Notes: generated from the sequence alone by a model not told the origin. 64,000 nucleotides of DNA from Golubevia sp. BC0850 (GCA_012976225.1 JAAVVG010000007.1:806001-870000), one strand, 5' to 3'. Shown: positions 11,479 through 23,132, counted from the stretch's first letter. Translations and numbers: made by a program.

Positions 11479-12757
11479 TCAACTGAAAATTCCAAGAAGC
11501 TCGCAAGTAAATGAAGGAGGAACCGGGGATTCGCTCCAATTTAGTAGACCATATCCTTTCACCGTCACTGGTACGCAAGCGAGAGTCGGAAGGACAGAGG
11601 CCAGAACGTCTGGTCGTTGCCCTTCTTCTCCCACCCACCACAAGCCACTGAGATCGATGGAGGTGATCTTCTCCGCAGGTTTGACAAATCTGGTGAATGC
11701 TCTACATTGGCGTTCCACAAGTGGATCGTCTGCTCCTTTCGAATCTATAAGCTCCGGATCAATGTCAAAGACGTCCCGCATACTTTCTCTGAGACAAGCA
11801 ATTCCCAAACGCGAGAGGTTTTTAGAAAGCTTCCAGACAGGTGCTGAAGGGCGAAAGGAAAGGAAGGGTCAGTGAGACTCCCTTAAAGAAGGAAATGAAT
11901 CCTCAGAACCCGCGGACTTACTTGGTTCCGGTAGGCCTTCTGAAGGCATAGACTCGGGTGGGATAAGATGATCCTCTTCGCAGGCGGAGAATGCGACGTA
12001 AAGGACATCCAACGTGTTTGAAGCTTCGAGTTGATCGATGACAGAGGAGTAGAAGGATAAGACTTCGCTTCTCCAGTGAAGTTCACGAAGTTTCGTCAAG
12101 GAGGCGAAGATCTCCTCGAGGGCTAGCTGGAAGTCTTTTGGAGAGGTGATGTTGGCATCGAACCCTTTTCCGTCCGGTCCTGTTGTGGAATAACTGTCTA
12201 GTTGCCATTCCTTGTCGTATGCGAGCCCATCAGGGTCCAATTTATTGACCTCTTCTAGCTTGAGAGTCATATCACGGACGGTGAACAGCCTATCGATCGC
12301 CTCCGATGGGATGACAGGGTCTGGCCAAAGACGAGAACGATATTCTACGTAGCAGGTGTGAGTGTAAGCTCCGAGAGAAGGATTTGCTTGTAGAGATCTC
12401 CAGATCTGACCAATCATCTTGCAGGTTCCTAGCATAAGCGTTCCGTACAATCGAGGCAGGCAGAGCTTTCGAAGTGACCAGCAGGTCCGAGAAAGAGAGA
12501 GAAGGCAATCCCAGTCTGTCTGTCACCTCTTCCATCTCTCGATATTCTTTTTCAGTGGTGTCAATAGACCCAGAGTGTCGAAACACGGTCAAGTAGTCTC
12601 CGAAGCTTTCGTTTCCAGTCCAGATGTAGTTCATGATCTCACTGCGAAGAGAATAGGGCTGGCAAGACCAAGGCCGATTAGCAACTACCTCTCTCTCTTT
12701 TACTCACCTTGAGAGATCATCCGGAAGTATCTTTCCTGATAAGATTGACACAGGCAT
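11479..12757 (-). CDS. F-box-like protein, about 357 aa in one model
   Basis: Start ATG at 12757 (MPVSILSGKILPDDLSSEIM), reading leftward. The N-terminus resembles an F-box (ILPDDLSSEIMNYI), and LCLPRLYGTLMLG followed by NPSLGAYTHT is the usual transition into the leucine-rich region of fungal F-box proteins. Such proteins act as substrate receptors of SCF ubiquitin ligases. Exons 12757..12708, 12641..12527, 12465..11922 and 11843..11479 keep one frame. The odd point is the third junction: the 61-base stretch removed encodes SFSDLLVTSKAL in the upstream frame, which itself looks like the end of an F-box. A single-base shift in a single exon is therefore the alternative, and the gene could be damaged. 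The C-terminal 23-residue block VGEEGQRPDVLASVL... recurs at 21.7 kb. Confidence 0.6.
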
Positions 12758-12974
12758 CTTGATTGGACGATGATGACAGACAGAATTGGATGAGTGGGTC
12801 AGAAGAGAAGGACGGAATTATCGATTTAGGAGCCTCTATCTCGGCTCTCCGAACTGCGAGAACTCGTTCTCCATTAAAGAAGGCAAGAGGGATCTTGATT
12901 TTCTTCCTTTTGGCCTCCATCATCTTTTTCCTTTCTTCCAATCCTTCAAGTCATCTTCAAAGCAGCAACCAAAG

Positions 12975-14513
12975 ATGACGATGACTCCTCTAAAGACGCT
13001 TCTACAAGAAGTCGAACTTCACAGTGGTGTTCACTTAGACAGCTCTCTCATCCCAGTAGCTTCTTCTTTCAATGATCAAAAGTTAAAGAACAACCCATCA
13101 ATAACGTCAAAAGCCTTCGGACATATGACTTCTAATCAATTCATAGTCCTCTCGCATCTAACACGTTTCGATCTCGAAGGATTGCAGGATTCTATCAGGA
13201 TTCTAGGTTGGTCTGTAGCTTTTGCAAAGGATCTGACGGAGAATTTCTCGAACTTGACAGAAAATCAACAGAAGATTCTGGGGAATGAAGAGCTTTTAGG
13301 TGGGATTAAAAAGGGGAGCGAAGATGGTTTGAGACAGTTGGTGGTCGACGTTGCGGTAAGTTGTTAGGATGTCTTTGAAAGCTATCTCTTTGAGATCAGA
13401 TCCCCTGAATCCTATTTGTAAATGGAGTTGCTCAAAGTATTTAGAAGGTGTCCAGCCTGACTCTCGTTCTACCCATTCGTCTCTCCTCCCGACCCACCCT
13501 CTCTCTCCTCACTTTCTCTCCACCCCCAAACAGTCAGTCCGTATAGGCCAAGAGATGCTTCCACATCTCGAGAAATCGGGTCTAATCATGTGTCAATCCC
13601 TACCATCTCTGGCCTATTCGACTTCTTCGACCGTAGCTCATTCTCAAAGACTTTTCCTTCTATGCAAACTCATCGCTGGAGAGAGTTTATCAAAAAGACT
13701 TTGCATCAAAGTTCCATCAACTTTTGAAGGGTTGAAAGCTTGTTCTCTACTAGAACAGATGGGAATCAATAGTCTTGCTACTACTGTGTTCTGTATGGAA
13801 CAGGGATTGGCAGCAATGGAGGGTGCAAAAGTTGGACTTGTTAGTCCTTATGTTAGAACTTTGAGTAGTCATTTTTAGTGAGTTCGTGGGTGTCTGAAGT
13901 GGAGAAGGCTGAAGGGCCTGGTTTCTGACTTGAATCTCGTCTCTCTTCTTTGCCTTTTTCAAACAGTGAATCTAATCAAGTTCCAACTGAATCTCGTCTT
14001 CATGATACTTCTAAACCTGGAATCGATCTGGTCAGATCTCTTCAAATCCAATTCAATCGTCGAAAGGAATCGGGGAAAGAAAGGAAAACTCAAATGTTGG
14101 CAGCTTCTTTCCTAGACCCTCAAGAAGTCACTTGTCTGATTGGAATCGATTCTTTCACGCTTTCAGCTTCGATTTTAGAGGCTTTGAATACTTCTCCTGC
14201 TACTTCAACTTCAAGTCAAGAAGGTTTAAAATCTGTTAAAAAGATGGACAGTCAAAGTGATTTGAATGGAGATGGGTTGAAGAGAGGTGAACTGACTGCT
14301 GAAGAATTAGAGATTAATAAAGCTGGAAATGGGAAAGGTGGTTGGTTAGATGAAGAAAGTGAGGCTGGGAAATCTTTGTTAAAGGCTCTTGAAGAAGAGA
14401 GAATTAAATGGTTGATGGAAGACGCTTTGAGTATCTTTGATAAGGCTGAGAAGGAATTGAGAGGATTGGCAGGGAAGAATTTGAAAGGGTTTGGAGTCGA
14501 GTTGGGTGTTTAG
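12975..14513 (+). CDS. Transaldolase-like protein, 423 aa
   Basis: Exons 12975-13355, 13534-13877 and 13967-14513 join in frame. Family landmarks in order: LHSGVHLDSSL (usual catalytic Asp region near the N-terminus), NNPSITSKAF (counterpart of TTNPSLI), RLCIKVPSTFEGL (the strand with the Schiff-base Lys), LEQMGINSLATTVFC, and GLVSPYVRTL. Transaldolases move a dihydroxyacetone unit between sugar phosphates in the pentose phosphate pathway, in the cytosol. Unlike canonical enzymes, the segment usually reading STEVDARLSFDT reads MCQSLPSLAYST here, so by eye the catalytic Glu is Gln and the Asp is Ser. This suggests a divergent paralogue with altered or absent activity. Length is some 100 residues above canonical transaldolase, mostly a charged C-terminal extension. 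Confidence 0.8.
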
Positions 14514-14868
14514 AAAAGGAGAATTTCTAGAAGTAGAGTTTCTTTTAGAGATAGAGTTAGAGATAGAGATGACGAAGGGAGCAGATTTGGAATAGATTGA
14601 TTCTTGACTCTAAGTCTGATGAATGGATGTTTGTAATTGATTGAGAAAGTAAAGAATTACATTTGATAGACTTCCTGGAGTCGAATAGAGTGGCACCTAA
14701 GATCTAAGATAGGGGCCCGTGCAAGTGAGCGCTGAGCCAGTCACTCTGTGATCGGGCCTCTGAGAGATTTTTCTTCTCGACTGACCAAATCCCACAACCA
14801 AAACTCAAACTCTTCTCTTTAGTGTGTGGGGAAACAAGTCTTCAAGTGAGAACAGTGAATCTTTGAAC
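14514..14868. other. Intergenic region upstream of the mitochondrial RNA polymerase gene
   Basis: It holds the 3' end of the transaldolase-like gene and the promoter/leader of the polymerase gene. A purine-rich GATAGAG-type run lies near 14548-14570 and a CT-rich leader near 14770-14820. The frame of the polymerase is open upstream to GTG 14824, but the first ATG is 14869. I see no RNA gene or mobile element. Confidence 0.45.
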
Positions 14869-17800
14869 ATGATTCCAGCTTCAAAGAGAATTCGGCTCAG
14901 TGGGAATCTTGGATTACGGATACCCTCAAGAGGATCAGGATTGGTGGTGGCAAAGAGTAACTTGAGCTCAGTCAAACCTACTCTTACTCTTACTCCTACT
15001 CTTCTTCATCAATTGGAATCAACTAATTCAAATCTGACGACTTCAAATTACTCTCTTTCTTCTCATCGACTCTTCTCTACTCCGTCCTCTCAAGCCCATA
15101 TCCGATTTCAATCGACTTCCTCTCCAACTTCTTCTCCATCTCCGTCTACATCTTCCGATCCGAATCTTCAAATCCATCCACCCTGGCAATTATATCGACC
15201 AGATGCTATTTCAACAAAGTTACCGACACCCAAACCATCAGATTCACCAGAATACGAAGAAGAAGAGAGAAAGAGTTTAGAAAAGTTGAAATTGGAGGAA
15301 TTGGAGCAACAAGGTGGAAAAGAGGCTATTAAAGCTTCAACAAAGAGAAGGAGATATGCAACAATCCCAAATTATTCATTGGACAGTCTAGAATTTCCGT
15401 CTAATCTTACAAGCCAGAGAGCGGCTTTAGATTCCATCTCAACTGAAACCGTTTCTTTCGATGATTTAGCTCTTTCCACTTCAACTTCTTCAATTCCAAA
15501 CACTTTGTTCTCTTCAAAACTTCAGGGAAAGACTATTTCTTCTGTTACTACTTTGTCCAGCAATCCTTTAGAAGAAGGTTTACTCAATTCAACCAACGAT
15601 TTAAATCTTCCTCCAATTACAGACACTTTTTATCCAACTTCCAAATCCGTTCAAGATTTGGCTGTCTTAAAAGGTTCGCTTTCTGCAAATCTCATTCCTA
15701 GAAGTCATAAATTGTTTTCAGATTTAAGGAGGTTCTCTTCCAACAGGTTGAAGGAATTAGAGAAATCCACTTCTATCTTTACAGATTCAGTTTGGGATCA
15801 AGATGATGTCACTGGTGAGCTCAAGGATAGTTTGGAAGGAGAAGGATCAGAAGGGGTTCAGAATAAAGGGATGAGGTTATCGAATAGGGAGACTGCAAAT
15901 CAGATCATAGAGGATCATGAGAGAAGTCTTTTGGAGATCGATGCTTTTGAAAGAGCTTATGCTAGTCCTTTGGATTTGGTAACCTATAATCTAATGGCTG
16001 GAGCTTACCTTTTGAAAGCTGCCAATTCTGATGCCTTGGATTCAAATAGTAATCTAGGATCAACCGAATGTGCTTCTTGGTTTAATTTAGGCTGGAATCT
16101 TTTCAAAGAGATGAGTTTGGCAAGATCGATGAGAGAAGAAGTTTTGAGATATAAGGAAAGGAAATCCAATGCTGTACGGAATGGTCAAGAGTTCTTGGAA
16201 TCTCTTCCAAAGAATTCATCAGACCCTGGGATTAACGCCAATTCAATCGCAACTATGGCTTTGGGTTTAGTCAGACTTCAAAAATGGAAATCAAGCTCAG
16301 TCTCTGAATCTTCTCAGATTTTCGGTCAAGAAACTTTGAGTTCAGCTTCAGAAGCGATCGTCAAAGCTATGCTTTTAAACAACATCCAAGCCAAAGATGT
16401 GGTTGAATCATCTTCTTTAAGACACACTCCTCATCTAGAAGAGACTCCAAGTTTAACTGAACATCCTTCTTCAAGTGAAGTTTTCCATCAATTGAAATTA
16501 GCTGCAACCAGATTAGGTCAAAATGATTTAGCTGCTGAATTCTCCAAAGAGATCTCCAGGTTAGAAGAAGATCAGGTTCCATCTCCTCTATTCACTGTCG
16601 AAGAAGAAGGTAGAAGAGTAGTTCTCAGTGAAGAGTTGAATCCAGTTCGAACCAGATCAAAGAATGCGATTCTCAGACTTAATGAAAATGAAGAACTCGC
16701 AGCCAGACAATCGGCAAGAAGAGGCCCAAATGGAGACATCGAATCAGTCATTCCTTACAATCTAATCAATCTCAAACAGAATCTTTCAAAAGTCGGAGAA
16801 GCTCAAAATTTAGATGCTTATGAACGTCAAAAGGAATTAGAATTGTCAGCTCTAGAGACTGCTAAGGAAAGTTTGCAAGTCGGAGCTGAACAATTGGGAG
16901 ATCTCAATCTAGCTGGTCAATCTGCCTTGGGATCTAAAGAACTTCAAGGTTGGATGTGGAATTGGTATACTGCCTTAAGTGAGAAACTGAAGACAGATTT
17001 GGAAGTCATCGGAAAGAGACAAAAGGGTTTGGAGCAAGAAGCTTGGGAGAAAGATGCTAGAACTGCGGAAATCAAGAAGGAGAAATCCAAACTCAAAAAT
17101 GCTAGAAGGAGGAAAGACTACAATAAGGAATTAGAAGAGTCGGTAGTAGAGCCTGTCAAAACCCAAGAAGGAGCCGAGGGGAAGAGTTCTATGTCGCCTT
17201 CTCCTGCTGAGCAGGCTCTCCTGGTAGAGCAGTCTATAGAACATCAAATCTATCCTTTCTTAAGGCTCTTAGCCCCATCCAAATTAGCTTTGATTACAGT
17301 CTTAAATTTGATGAGATTGGAAGGAGGAGTGACAGCTGCTGATGGAGTCAAGACTGCAATGGCTCTTTTATCGATTGGAAGAGCAGTAGAATTAGAAGTT
17401 CAAGCAGACGTTATTCGTAAAAGTGCAAGAACTAATCCAGTCATTAGGGAGGCTCAGAAGAAGATGAGTAAGAAAGGAATCTTGGATTATCAAGCTAGGA
17501 GAGAATTGAAAGAAGCAATTGCTAAGTGTGGAGATGAGGAATTCATCAAGAATCTTCCTGATTGGACTCAAACCCTTAGAGCTAGAGTTGGAAGTTACCT
17601 GGTCAAGCATCTAATGGATACAGCTACTGTTGTTAGATCAGCTAGGGATAGAGATGGTGAGCTGTGGGTAGAAGAACAGCCTGCTATGTATTCTTCCTAT
17701 CAATATCTAGGAGGTAAGAAACTCGGAGTCATCAAATTGAATGAAGTCGTCGTCGAGAAGTTAGACAAAGATTCAATTTTCGAAACCATTCATCCAAGAC

Positions 17801-20387
17801 ATCTACCAATGCTAGTTCCTCCGAAACCATGGGTCAAACACGATCATGGAGGATACCTGAATCTCAAGACTCATGCCATGAGGTTTAAAGACTGCTTAGA
17901 ACAAAGAGATCACCTTCAGCAAGCTTCGGATGCAAACGAATTAGAAATCGTTCTCTCTGGTTTAGATGTTCTAGGTCAAACCCCTTGGAGGATTAACGAG
18001 AGAGTCTTCTCAGTCATGTCGGGGGCTTGGAATCGAGGGGAAGGTTTAGCTGAATTACCTCCAATCGAAATAGAAGAACCTGAACCTGAAAGACCGGATG
18101 ATTTCGATACCGATATCAAAGCAAGAGGAGTTTATCTAGCTAGATTGAAGGCTTACAATCTGAATAAGGTCGCAAATCATAGTCAGAGATGTGATACCAA
18201 TTACAAATTAGAAATCGCTAAAGCTTTCTTAAGTGAGAGGTTTTATTTCCCTCATAACATGGATTTCAGAGGTAGAGCTTATCCTATCCCACCAAATCTC
18301 AATCACATCGGAAATGACGTTTGTAGAGGTTTGATGCTCTTTGACGATCCAAAACGATTAGGTGCAGCTGGTTTGAAATGGTTAAGAATTCATATTGCTA
18401 ATCTTCATGGTTTCGATAAAGCAAGCTTCGCAGAGAGAGAACAATTCTCAATCGATAATCAAGATCTAATCGTAGATTCTGCTAAGAATCCAATTGAAGG
18501 ATCGAAATGGTGGACCAAAGCTGATGATCCTTGGCAATGTTTAAGTGCTTGTTATGAATTGAACGACGCTTTAAATCATCCAGAGGGACCTGAAGAATTC
18601 GAATCTAGGTTACCAGTTCATCAAGATGGAACTTGTAATGGACTTCAACATTATGCTGCTCTTGGTGGAGATTTAGCTGGAGCGAAGCAAGTCAATTTAG
18701 CTTCTGGAGAAAGACCTTCTGATGTCTACACTGGAATTGCAGATTTGGTTATCGAAGCTTTGAAGAAAGAAGTCCAAGATGGAAATCCAATGGCTAAGCT
18801 ACTGGAAGGAAAAGTTACCAGAAAAGTGGTCAAACAAACAGTCATGACGACAGTTTATGGAGTCACTTTCATTGGTGCTAAGAATCAAGTTCAAAGACAA
18901 CTAGCTGACAGAGGAGACATTCCAGTCGAAGAACTCTTCAATCTAGCTACTTATCTCGCTAGAATCATCATGAATTGTATCGGAGATCTCTTCTTCGGTG
19001 CAGAGAAGATTCAAGATTGGTTATCTGAGACTGCTAAAATCATCTCAAGATCAGTAGCTCCGGATAGACTTAGGTATGCGATCAAAGAGAATGCGAAAAT
19101 GGCTACCAGAGAAAATCTAGAGAAAGAGAGAAAGATTTATGAGCAGATGCAACAAGCAGAGCTAGCCGAGAAAGAAGCCGAGAACGAAAATCAAGATCAA
19201 GATGAACCTTTAGTTCGAGGTGAAAATGAGACTGAAACAAATTTCAGAAAAAGAAGAAGATCAACCAGACAACAAAAAGACTCACTTGTTTCTGGGAGAT
19301 TTAGAGTTGGTATCAAGCACAATCACGTACCTAAACCTAATAGACAAACTTTAACTAGATTGGAAAAAGAACAAATGACTTCTGTAATTTGGACTACTCC
19401 TTTAGGTTTACCTGTAGTTCAACCTTATAGAAAACCAAAGAAACGTCAAGTTCATACTTCAATGCAAACTGTCTTTATTGCTGATCCTAATTCTAGTTCG
19501 GAAGTCTCTCCTCAAAAACAAGCTTCTGCTTTCCCACCGAATTTCATTCATTCGTTAGATGCTACTCATATGATCTTAACTGCTTTGGAATGTTGTCAAG
19601 CTGGTTTAACCTTTGCTAGCGTTCATGATTCTTATTGGACTCATGCTGCTGATATTGAAACCATGAGTCAATTGATTAGAGATACTTTTGTTAGACTTCA
19701 TGAGATGCCTATCTTGCATAAATTGAGGGAAGAGGTGAGTTGCCGGTTTCAAGAGAGGGATCGTCTCGAGAGGGATCGTGAAGTGACGAGTATTGGAAAT
19801 TGATTGTGTTGCTAATGAAATTCTTGCTTTTTTCACTTGGCCCTTTTCTCTCGTCGTCACATCAGTTCCTAACGAGGTACGAAGGCTACATGGTTCCGAA
19901 GATCGCAGTCGAAAGAGCTAGAGCAACTACCGAAACCAAACAAAAGAAAGGTGGAAGAAGAATGGATAGAACTGATGAGGAATTGAAAGCTGCTTCAATT
20001 AATCCGGATTCTGAAAGTGAAGACGTAGCTTCGGATTTCGATGGATCGAATCAAGACATAGATGCTGAGAATCAAGATCTCGAAGCTGAATCTGAATCTG
20101 AATTAGAAGAAGCAGAGAAAGAATTGATGGAAGCTATCAAATTGTCTTCTTCCTCCAAAGACAAATCTGTAGAGGATTTGATCAGCGAGAAATTCGTCCT
20201 TCTCAGCGATGTTCTACCTCCTCTTCCTGAAAAGGGAAGTTTCAAGATCGATGAAATCAAGGTGAGTACCGAGTCTTCGCAAAGGTGTGGACTCGTCTTC
20301 TAATTCCATGACATGTTTGTTCACCTTCTTCGCCTATCTTTCCCCCACTCTTGCTCCTCACAGAATTCTCGTTACTTCTTCTCGTAA
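14869..20387 (+). CDS. RPO41: Mitochondrial DNA-directed RNA polymerase, 1761 aa
   Basis: Single-subunit, T7-like polymerase that transcribes mtDNA. Exons 14869-19734, 19866-20261 and 20364-20387 are in frame; the last encodes only NSRYFFS, the hallmark C-terminus. Catalytic motif A is HQDGTCNGLQHYAALGGD (~residue 1250), motif B KVVKQTVMTTVYG (~1320), and motif C HDSYWTHA (~1585), preceded by PPNFIHSLDATHM. The N-terminal third is Ser-rich with helical PPR-like material, and its start (MIPASKRIRLSGNLGLRIP) suits a mitochondrial presequence. It is longer than yeast Rpo41 (about 1350 aa). Two charged insertions account for part of this: one at ~1400-1500, before SVIWTTPLGLPVVQPYRK, and one Glu/Asp/Ser-rich at ~1645-1735, before the C-terminus. 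The 4.9 kb first exon is unusual in an intron-rich neighbourhood. Confidence 0.96.
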
Positions 20388-20756
20388 AAGTGACTCTCAT
20401 CTTCCGCCTTGCACCCAAAACTAAAAGAACTTCAAGTTCCTCCGTCCGTCCCATTTGTTAATCTTTTCCAACTTTGCTTTGACGTTTCAAGTCTAATCTA
20501 ATCATCAGTTCCATTCCAACTTATTGTTTTTATTCTCTCTCTCATGTATCAACATCACAATGCAAGTCCAAGTTACACCACCTCTCCTTCTTTCCTCTTT
20601 TCTGAGGCTAGATACAAAAGACAATGCTATGAAATTTGAAACCCAAACGAAGACTAGACTCTTGGTACCCCGCTTGTATCAGCTTCTTACTCTGTTTTCA
20701 TTGGAGGGAAATCTGTTGAGTTCCGACGTTGAAGATGGAGGCCAAGAAGTAGGTTA

Positions 20757-20936
20757 AGGTAGAGCTCTGATTGAAGACTTAGAAGCGAACGCTTTGGCTT
20801 TAAGCGTTTCAATGACAAAGAAGGAGACGTCCTCAGTAGAAATGCGATTGTCGAAAAGGTTAAAAGAAGGAGAGTACAGAAAAGGGGTGGGGAGTACATT
20901 CAGCAGAGGTATGGCCAATCTTAACCTTCCGCGATA
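20757..20936 (+). other. Orphan coding-like exon
   Basis: From an AG at about 20756 to the TAG near 20936 the plus strand reads ALIEDLEANALALSVSMT, ETSSVEMRLSKRLKEGEYRKG and STFSRGMANLNLPR. The pattern is amphipathic and helix-like, and unlike random translation. Upstream (20524-20757) another frame is open, but no complete gene model forms. It could be the last exon of a small coiled-coil protein or a remnant. No family recognised. The rest of 20388-20960 shows nothing else. Confidence 0.3.
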
Positions 20937-20961
20937 GGTCGATAGCACCTTTCCTTTCACC

Positions 20962-21605
20962 TCAGAACTCCTTCTTCCAAGGAGCAGCTGAAGGTAGCAT
21001 TTTCGCCCTTGGCTTGATAGCAGACTTGCCAGAGAAAACGACCATAGGAGTATTTACGGAATTATGGGGAACAGGTGTCGTCTTCGGCGTTGTCCTACTG
21101 GAAGTGCAGCCCGAGCAGATGAGATGGAGGAATGAAGGGTCATCACTTGAGTGGTCGGCTGAGGTTGAAAAGTTCGAGACGGAGTAGAGGTTGCTGGATT
21201 GAACAGTGGAGTTGAATGCTGGATATTGGCTGGAGGAGCTGAGTAAAGGGAAGTCGATGCTTGAGCTTGAAACCCAGTCTGGATGGCTGGAGGAGGTGCA
21301 TTTGGAGTTGAGGCCGGCTGAGTGAGGATATCTGAACTCTCTAAAGCTGGACTTGAAGGCAGAAGAAGTTCGGTTCCGCTGGCGATTCCATTGACGTTCA
21401 AGCTGTCGATGCCTGTCGATTTGGGAGTTGGGTTGTACTCGCAAGCTTCGGCTTTGTTTCCGGTTGTATCGACGACTTGTCCTCCATTCGAGCTCGACAG
21501 TTGACGCTTGCATCCCTTCTGAGTTTGTGATCTTGTAATCCGACCTGAATCGGTCTCGATCGCGAGACAGGGACCGGCCGTTCTGTCGAAGCTGGTCTAC
21601 TTTTG
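20962..21605 (-). CDS. Ser/Thr/Pro-rich protein of unknown function (5' end unresolved)
   Basis: On the minus strand one frame reads AIETDSGRITRSQTQKGCK, NGGQVVDTTGNKAEACEY, NPTPKSTGIDSLNVNG and then a Pro/Thr/Ala-rich stretch to about 21100. A second frame ends the protein with TPMVVFSGKSAIKPRAKM and PSAAPWKKEF at 20962, so an intron is needed near 21060-21110. The start is not found: the upstream part overlaps, antisense, the F-box fragment at 21.56 kb. The TRSQ motif and basic/Pro-rich composition suggest a disordered nuclear protein (inference). It could also be a remnant. Confidence 0.35.
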
Positions 21606-21993
21606 GAGCGACAGTGCAAAGCGTTCACCAAGCTTCCTCCGATCCGCAGAGAGCATTCAGTCAATTGATCTCGAAGGTTTCCGATTTGTGGGAGAAGAAG
21701 GGCAACGACCAGACGTTCTCGCCTCTGTCCTTCCGACTCTCGCTTGCGTACCAGTGAAGATGAGAAGAGGTCTACCAGCTTGGAGAGAATGCATCAAAGC
21801 CCTTCATCCCGCCATCAAGGGGCTAGCGGAGCGTCATCACGTCCTGAGTGCAGAGGTCATCCAAGCCTGTGGAAAGGAATGCTCCGAGACGCGGGAGCAT
21901 CTTCTGAATAAGATGTCGGAACTTCTTCAAGAGCAAGAGCTTCCTCAAGAGATTGCGGAGGAATGGAATAGGAGGTTCGTCAGTAAGGAGTGA
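21560..21993 (+). pseudogene. F-box-family gene fragment (paralogue of the 11.5-12.8 kb gene)
   Basis: The plus strand reads LLLERQCKAFTK and then, one frame over, SAESIQSIDLEGFRFVGEEG, LASVLPTLACVPVKMRRG, AWRECIKALHPAIKGL and a helical tail to the TGA at 21993. The F-box protein on the minus strand has VERQCRAFTRF, KITSIDLSGLWWVGEEG and LASVLPTLACVPV in the same order. The frame change near 21630 and the lack of any F-box or start upstream mark it as a truncated, broken copy of a host gene. A 70-base stretch (21688-21757) differs from its counterpart at one base, whereas the preceding ~80 bases are strongly diverged. Confidence 0.6.
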
Positions 21994-23132
21994 TGGGAGA
22001 AACAGGCGTCAAGTTTGAAAGTGAGTGGATCTCTCGTCGACGAGTTTCTCCCAAATTCCAGAAGAGAGACGTTGCTCTGGTGTTGCGTAACTCTTGACTC
22101 TTTTCCACTAGAGCCCATTGTATCCCCCCCCCACTGCTCCTCCCGGTTCTTCTTTTCTTGAAGATGAGAAGGTTGAAATCTGTTGAGAAGTTCAAACCTT
22201 GGTCTAGCGCCAATTCTGTCGAACTCTGAAACAAGGGATAACGCTTAGTTGACCCCCAAACTTGCCCATCTTCGCTTCATCTCCCACAGAACAATCACCA
22301 TCTAGATCATCAGGAAATCTGTCATCGCTTTACCAGAGAAATTCAATCCCAGTTTCCCTGGAGCAAGTTTGATCAAACCGCTTCGTTTGCTGATCAAGAC
22401 CTCTTCTCACCCTTCCAGATTTTCTTCCTCCAGTCTCAAGCCCAAGTTTGTCCTCGTCACGCTTTTCCTAATAGTTTGCAATCGGTTTTCTAAAGTTTGT
22501 GCCCTGTAATTTGACAGATGAACACCACGATATCTTGAGACAGTCGAGTGAAGTATGACGTTCGACGAGCAAGACTGAAGCCATCCTCGTTTGTCTTGCC
22601 TCCTTGAAAAGGCTTTTTGTGATACCTACTGGAGAATCGAAGTCATTTGTCGTTGCTCCGTGATCGAAAAGCAACTCGAAGCTTCCACCACGCTGAAACA
22701 AGGGCGGGGGCAGTTTGAAAGTGAGTGAAGCTTATCAAATGGCTTGTCTTTTCTCATTTGCTAGCATTCTGCCTTAGACCTTTCAATAGGACTTTGTTGC
22801 AAGTCCCACGAGGAACAGACTGACTGATTGACTCGATTAAGAGTAATCTTCAGACTTGTCGACCCCCTTGAGAGTAAGATTTGGATTGGGACTTCAAGAA
22901 GATAAGAGCTCAATTGACACATACTCCTTTTCCAGAATTTTTAGTATAAGTTTCCAATCTATACATGATGGAAATTGGAAGATGAAGATCTGAGTACGCA
23001 AGAGAAGAGTTGATCAAAACTGGCTCGAGCTCAGATCTCAGAATGCGAGTAGCTCGGTAATTCAAGAATAGTTCTTGGGCTCTCTCCTTCTCCTTCCCTC
23101 CCAACCATCCACGTAAACAATTTACATCAACC
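21994..23132. other. Gene-poor stretch
   Basis: About 1.1 kb with no gene I can support. A minus-strand open stretch (22701..22468) contains SFELLFDHGATTNDFD and TRMASVLLVER, reminiscent of an ankyrin repeat, but it is short and isolated. A run of C lies near 22126. The 3' end should include the promoter and leader of the small-protein gene starting at 23133. Confidence 0.3.

Noticed and set aside
14690-14770. Possible small structured RNA or tRNA upstream of RPO41
   Set aside because: There is no T-arm-like GGTTCRANNCC and no cloverleaf could be drawn; it looks like ordinary promoter sequence.
22468-22701. Ankyrin-repeat-like peptide (ELLFDHGATTND ... ASVLLVER) on the minus strand
   Set aside because: Only one loose repeat-like unit, with no neighbouring repeats, start or splice context.
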